Source: Rhodococcus oryzae
GTDB lineage: Bacteria > Actinomycetota > Actinomycetes > Mycobacteriales > Mycobacteriaceae
Length of the DNA stretch: 64,000 bases
Assembly: GCF_005049235.1 (NCBI RefSeq)
Contig: NZ_SUMD01000004.1
Location: 1-64,000, forward strand
Reading direction: 5' to 3'
Part shown: one piece after another, positions 61,234-64,000 of the stretch
How positions within the stretch are numbered: position 1 is the first letter of the stretch
Layout: each line of letters opens with the position of its first letter
Notes under the pieces: model-generated
What the model was told of the DNA's origin: nothing
Seen by the model: only the letters and a program-made list of their open reading frames with translations
Databases searched by the model: none
Program-made: the position numbers and the translations under genes

Positions 61234-62634
61234 GTGAGCGATTGGCTGGGATCAACCGACGGTGGCGCGGACGCGGGGCTGTTCGCCGCCCCGGGGGAAC
61301 CCGCGGATCATGCGGGGCCGGTGACCGCGGGCCTGCCGCCGGTGCGCCCGGACGCGCCGCTCGCGGTCCGAATGCGGCCGGTGAGCCTCGACGAGGTGGT
61401 GGGGCAGGGGCATCTGCTGGGACCCGGCGCCCCGCTGCGCAGGCTCGTGGACGGCTCGGGCGCGGCGTCGGTGATGCTCTACGGTCCGCCCGGCACCGGC
61501 AAAACCACCCTCGCCTCCCTGATCTCGCGGGCGACAGGCCGCCGGTTCGAGGCCTTGTCCGCGCTGTCCGCGGGCGTCAAGGACGTCCGCGCGGTGATCG
61601 ACCTGGCCCGCAGACGGCTCACCGCGGGGGAGCAGACCGTGCTCTTCATCGACGAGGTGCACCGTTTCTCGAAGACCCAGCAGGACGCGCTGCTGGCCGC
61701 GGTGGAGAACCGGATCGTGCTGTTGGTCGCGGCCACCACCGAGAACCCCTCGTTCTCGGTCGTGTCGCCGCTGCTGTCCCGGTCGCTGGTCCTGCAGTTG
61801 CACTCGCTCACCGAGGCCGACATCGGCGCTTTGCTCGACCGGGCCGTCGCGGATCCGCGGGGGCTGGGCGGTTCGGTCAGCATGACGGCCGAGGCGCGCG
61901 ACCATCTCGTGCGGCTGGCGTCGGGCGATGCCCGGCGTGCCCTGACCGCGCTGGAGGCGGCCGCGGGTGCGGCGCTCGATTCGCCTGCCGAGGACGGATC
62001 CGGCGTGGTCGACCTCGAGACCGTCGAGGCGAGTGTCGACAAGGCGGCCGTGCGCTACGACCGGGACGGCGACCAGCACTACGACGTGATCAGCGCGTTC
62101 ATCAAGTCGATCCGCGGCTCGGACGTGGACGCCGCGCTGCACTACCTGGCCCGGATGATCACCGCGGGCGAGGATCCACGCTTCATCGCACGCCGGCTGG
62201 TGGTGCACGCGAGCGAGGACATCGGCATGGCCGATCCGACCGCCCTCCAGACCGCGACCGCGGCCGCGCAGGCCGTCCAGCTCATCGGCATGCCGGAGGC
62301 CCGGCTCGCATTGGCGCAGGCCACGATCCACCTGGCGACCGCGCCGAAGTCGGGAGCGGTGATCGCCGCGCTCGGCGCGGCCATGGCAGATGTGTCCGCG
62401 GGGAAGTCGGGACTGGTGCCGCCGCACCTGCGGGACGGGCACTACGCCGGCGCCGAGAAGCTGGGCAACGCGGTCGGGTACCGCTACCCACACAACGCTC
62501 CCGACGGCGTGTTGCCGCAGCAGTACCCGCCGGACGAGTTGGTCGGTGTCGACTACTACGAGCCGACCGGGCACGGCGCCGAGCGTGAGATCGCCGCACG
62601 GGTGGGCAAGTTGCGGCGGATCGTGCGGGGTTGA
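61234..62634 (+). CDS. rarA: Replication-associated recombination protein A (RarA/MgsA AAA+ ATPase)
   Basis: 466 aa, orthologous in place and sequence to Rv2559c. Family start [20 protein letters not shown]; Walker [17 protein letters not shown] near residue 85; Walker [17 protein letters not shown] near 135; sensor 1 AATTENPSF. The C-terminal tetramerisation domain has [20 protein letters not shown] and [20 protein letters not shown]. It acts at stalled replication forks. GTG 61234 starts the protein; the divergent phoD2 promoter lies upstream. alaS follows 100 bp later. Confidence 0.94.
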   Translation: MSDWLGSTDGGADAGLFAAPGEPADHAGPVTAGLPPVRPDAPLAVRMRPVSLDEVVGQGHLLGPGAPLRRLVDGSGAASVMLYGPPGTGKTTLASLISRATGRRFEALSALSAGVKDVRAVIDLARRRLTAGEQTVLFIDEVHRFSKTQQDALLAAVENRIVLLVAATTENPSFSVVSPLLSRSLVLQLHSLTEADIGALLDRAVADPRGLGGSVSMTAEARDHLVRLASGDARRALTALEAAAGAALDSPAEDGSGVVDLETVEASVDKAAVRYDRDGDQHYDVISAFIKSIRGSDVDAALHYLARMITAGEDPRFIARRLVVHASEDIGMADPTALQTATAAAQAVQLIGMPEARLALAQATIHLATAPKSGAVIAALGAAMADVSAGKSGLVPPHLRDGHYAGAEKLGNAVGYRYPHNAPDGVLPQQYPPDELVGVDYYEPTGHGAEREIAARVGKLRRIVRG

Positions 62635-62734
62635 CGCGGCCCCGAGCGCTGCGCACCCCGTCATCCTCGGCACGTTAAGCTGGATATTCATCTGAGATGC
62701 CCATGACGTATGCCCATGAAGTAAGGACCGGTTA

Positions 62735-64000
62735 GTGCAGACCCACGAGATCCGCAGGCGATTCCTCGACCACTTCGTCAAGGCGGGTCACACCGAGGTG
62801 GCCAGTGCGTCGTTGATCTTCGACGACCCGAACCTGTTGTTCGTCAACGCCGGCATGGTGCAGTTCAAGCCGTTCTTCCTCGGCCAGCAAGCCCCGCCGT
62901 ACCAGCGCGCGACGAGCGTGCAGAAGTGTGTGCGCACCGGCGACATCGAGGAGGTCGGTGTCACCACCCGGCACAACACCTTCTTCCAGATGGCGGGCAA
63001 CTTCTCGTTCGGCGACTACTTCAAGGAGGGTGCCATCACCCTCGCCTGGGAGCTGATCACCAAGCCGCTGGACCAGGGCGGATACGGAATCGACCCCGAG
63101 CGCATCTGGGTGACCGCCTACGAGAAGGATCCCGAGGCCGCGGAGATCTGGCGTCGCGTCGCCGGAATCCCCGAGGAGCGCATCCAGTTCCGCGACGGCA
63201 AGGACAACTACTGGGACATGGGCGTGCCCGGCCCTGGCGGACCGTGCTCGGAGATCTATTACGACCGCGGCCCCGAGTTCGGCAAGGAGGGCGGCCCGAT
63301 CGTGGACGAGGACCGCTACCTCGAGATCTGGAACCTCGTGTTCATGCAGGACGTTCGCGGTGAGCTGAGCCCGAAGCTCGGTCACCAGCCGGTGGGCGTG
63401 CTGCCGAAGAAGAACATCGACACCGGTATGGGCGTCGAGCGGGTTGCGCTGGTCCTGCAGGGCGTCGACAACGTCTACGAGACCGACCTCGTGCGACCGG
63501 TCATCGCCAAGGCTGAGGAACTCACCGGGCGCCCCTATGGAGCGGGCAGCCACGAGGACGACGTCCGCTTCCGGGTCATCGCCGACCATGCGCGCACCGC
63601 CGCCATGCTGATCGGCGACGGCGTCAACCCCGGCAACGACGGCCGCGGCTACGTGCTGCGCCGCCTGCTGCGCCGTATCGTCCGCTCCGCCAAGCTGCTC
63701 GGCGCCGAGGAGCCGAGCATGCGCGAGTTCATCACCGTCGTGCGCGACACCATGGCGCCGTCGTACCCGGTACTCGACACCGACTTCGAACGGATCCTCA
63801 ATGTCGCGGTCGGCGAGGAGGCGGCGTTCCGTCGCACCCTGGTCTCTGGCGAGAAGCTGTTCGAGACGGCAGCCGACGAGGTCAAGTCGGCGGGCAACAA
63901 GGTGATCGCGGGCAGCGAGGCCTTCGCCCTGCACGACACCTACGGGTTCCCGATCGACCTGACCCTGGAGATGGCGTCCGAGGCCGGCCTGACCGTCGAC
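62735..64000 (+). CDS. alaS: Alanyl-tRNA synthetase (N-terminal part, cut by window end)
   Basis: 422 codons are visible; the gene runs past the window. GTG 62735 has GTAAGGA upstream and gives the canonical start [20 protein letters not shown]. The class II aminoacylation core is complete here: motif 1 region [14 protein letters not shown], motif 2 region [20 protein letters not shown], motif 3 region [20 protein letters not shown]. The tRNA-recognition helices ([20 protein letters not shown]) follow. Editing and C-Ala domains are outside. rarA followed by alaS is the usual mycobacterial order. Confidence 0.97.
   Translation, partial: MQTHEIRRRFLDHFVKAGHTEVASASLIFDDPNLLFVNAGMVQFKPFFLGQQAPPYQRATSVQKCVRTGDIEEVGVTTRHNTFFQMAGNFSFGDYFKEGAITLAWELITKPLDQGGYGIDPERIWVTAYEKDPEAAEIWRRVAGIPEERIQFRDGKDNYWDMGVPGPGGPCSEIYYDRGPEFGKEGGPIVDEDRYLEIWNLVFMQDVRGELSPKLGHQPVGVLPKKNIDTGMGVERVALVLQGVDNVYETDLVRPVIAKAEELTGRPYGAGSHEDDVRFRVIADHARTAAMLIGDGVNPGNDGRGYVLRRLLRRIVRSAKLLGAEEPSMREFITVVRDTMAPSYPVLDTDFERILNVAVGEEAAFRRTLVSGEKLFETAADEVKSAGNKVIAGSEAFALHDTYGFPIDLTLEMASEAGLTVD

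Noticed and set aside
61152-62694. 13-bp exact repeat GGATATTCATCTG at 61152-61164 and 62682-62694, considered as attachment sites or a third PHO box
   Set aside because: The segment between holds rarA, a core gene, with no integrase; the second copy lacks an adjoining 11-nt unit. Probably chance.
1-64000. tRNA, rRNA, CRISPR arrays, prophage and insertion sequences
   Set aside because: Scanned for tRNA-like T-loops, spaced direct repeats, transposase or integrase motifs; none was convincing.

Overview
The window is high-GC DNA with actinobacterial gene syntax: many GTG starts, frequent 4-bp stop/start overlaps, Tat and lipobox signal peptides. The backbone order is pdxS-tesB-pdxT-yebC-ruvCAB, yajC-secD-secF-DppA-like-apt-relA, cyclophilin-MBL-hisS, radical SAM (Rv2578c type), aspS, rarA, alaS. 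This is the order found in Mycobacterium tuberculosis, so the organism belongs to Mycobacteriales, most likely Rhodococcus, Nocardia or a close relative. No rRNA, tRNA, IS element, prophage or CRISPR array was seen.

Layout. 1-1260: end of pdxS with a terminator, then tesB. 1147-10193: an accessory block with an APC permease, a CaCA exchanger, a YCII/ECF sigma pair, a duplicated-domain membrane protein, a 13E12-type DUF222-HNH gene and a YbaY-like protein. 10226-22106: core run for PLP synthesis, YebC, Holliday-junction processing, Sec secretion and stringent response, closed by a strong hairpin. 22175-27278: two secreted cyclophilins, an MBL hydrolase, hisS and two small membrane proteins. 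27426-31740: HIT/TetR, a decayed sigma-factor remnant, two AhpD-like genes, GNAT, an NTR-like protein and an unknown. 31676-40919: a DUF294-Fic operon divergent from a guanidine/urea-nitrogen operon. 40997-48410: two small genes, then a minus-strand run with sulfatase, HAD hydrolase and formylglycine-generating enzyme. 48498-54666: radical SAM, serine hydrolase, AI-2E-type permease, metallopeptidase, aspS. 54875-64000: phosphotransferase, FAD oxidoreductase, tandem phoD, rarA and the start of alaS.

Main points. (1) The guanidine-type operon (permease, two DUF1989 proteins, carboxyltransferase, allophanate hydrolase) encodes only the carboxyltransferase part of urea/guanidine carboxylase. The biotin carboxylase and biotin carrier domains are absent, and the 4-bp overlaps leave no room for them. 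(2) ruvC and the DUF222-HNH gene share one DNA-damage promoter layout: GTGTCGGCG-N8-TANNNT followed at once by a LexA-type palindrome. A third LexA-type box precedes the radical SAM gene. (3) The DUF222-HNH gene appears to have lost one G near its 5' end. (4) The YCII/ECF pair has a TGTCGA-N17-CGTC promoter, suggesting autoregulation, and a frameshifted C-terminal remnant of a second sigma factor of this kind lies at 28653-28800. (5) Two tandem phoD genes each have 11-bp direct repeats resembling PHO boxes upstream. (6) Two exported or membrane proteins start just after long G tracts (G11 and G8).
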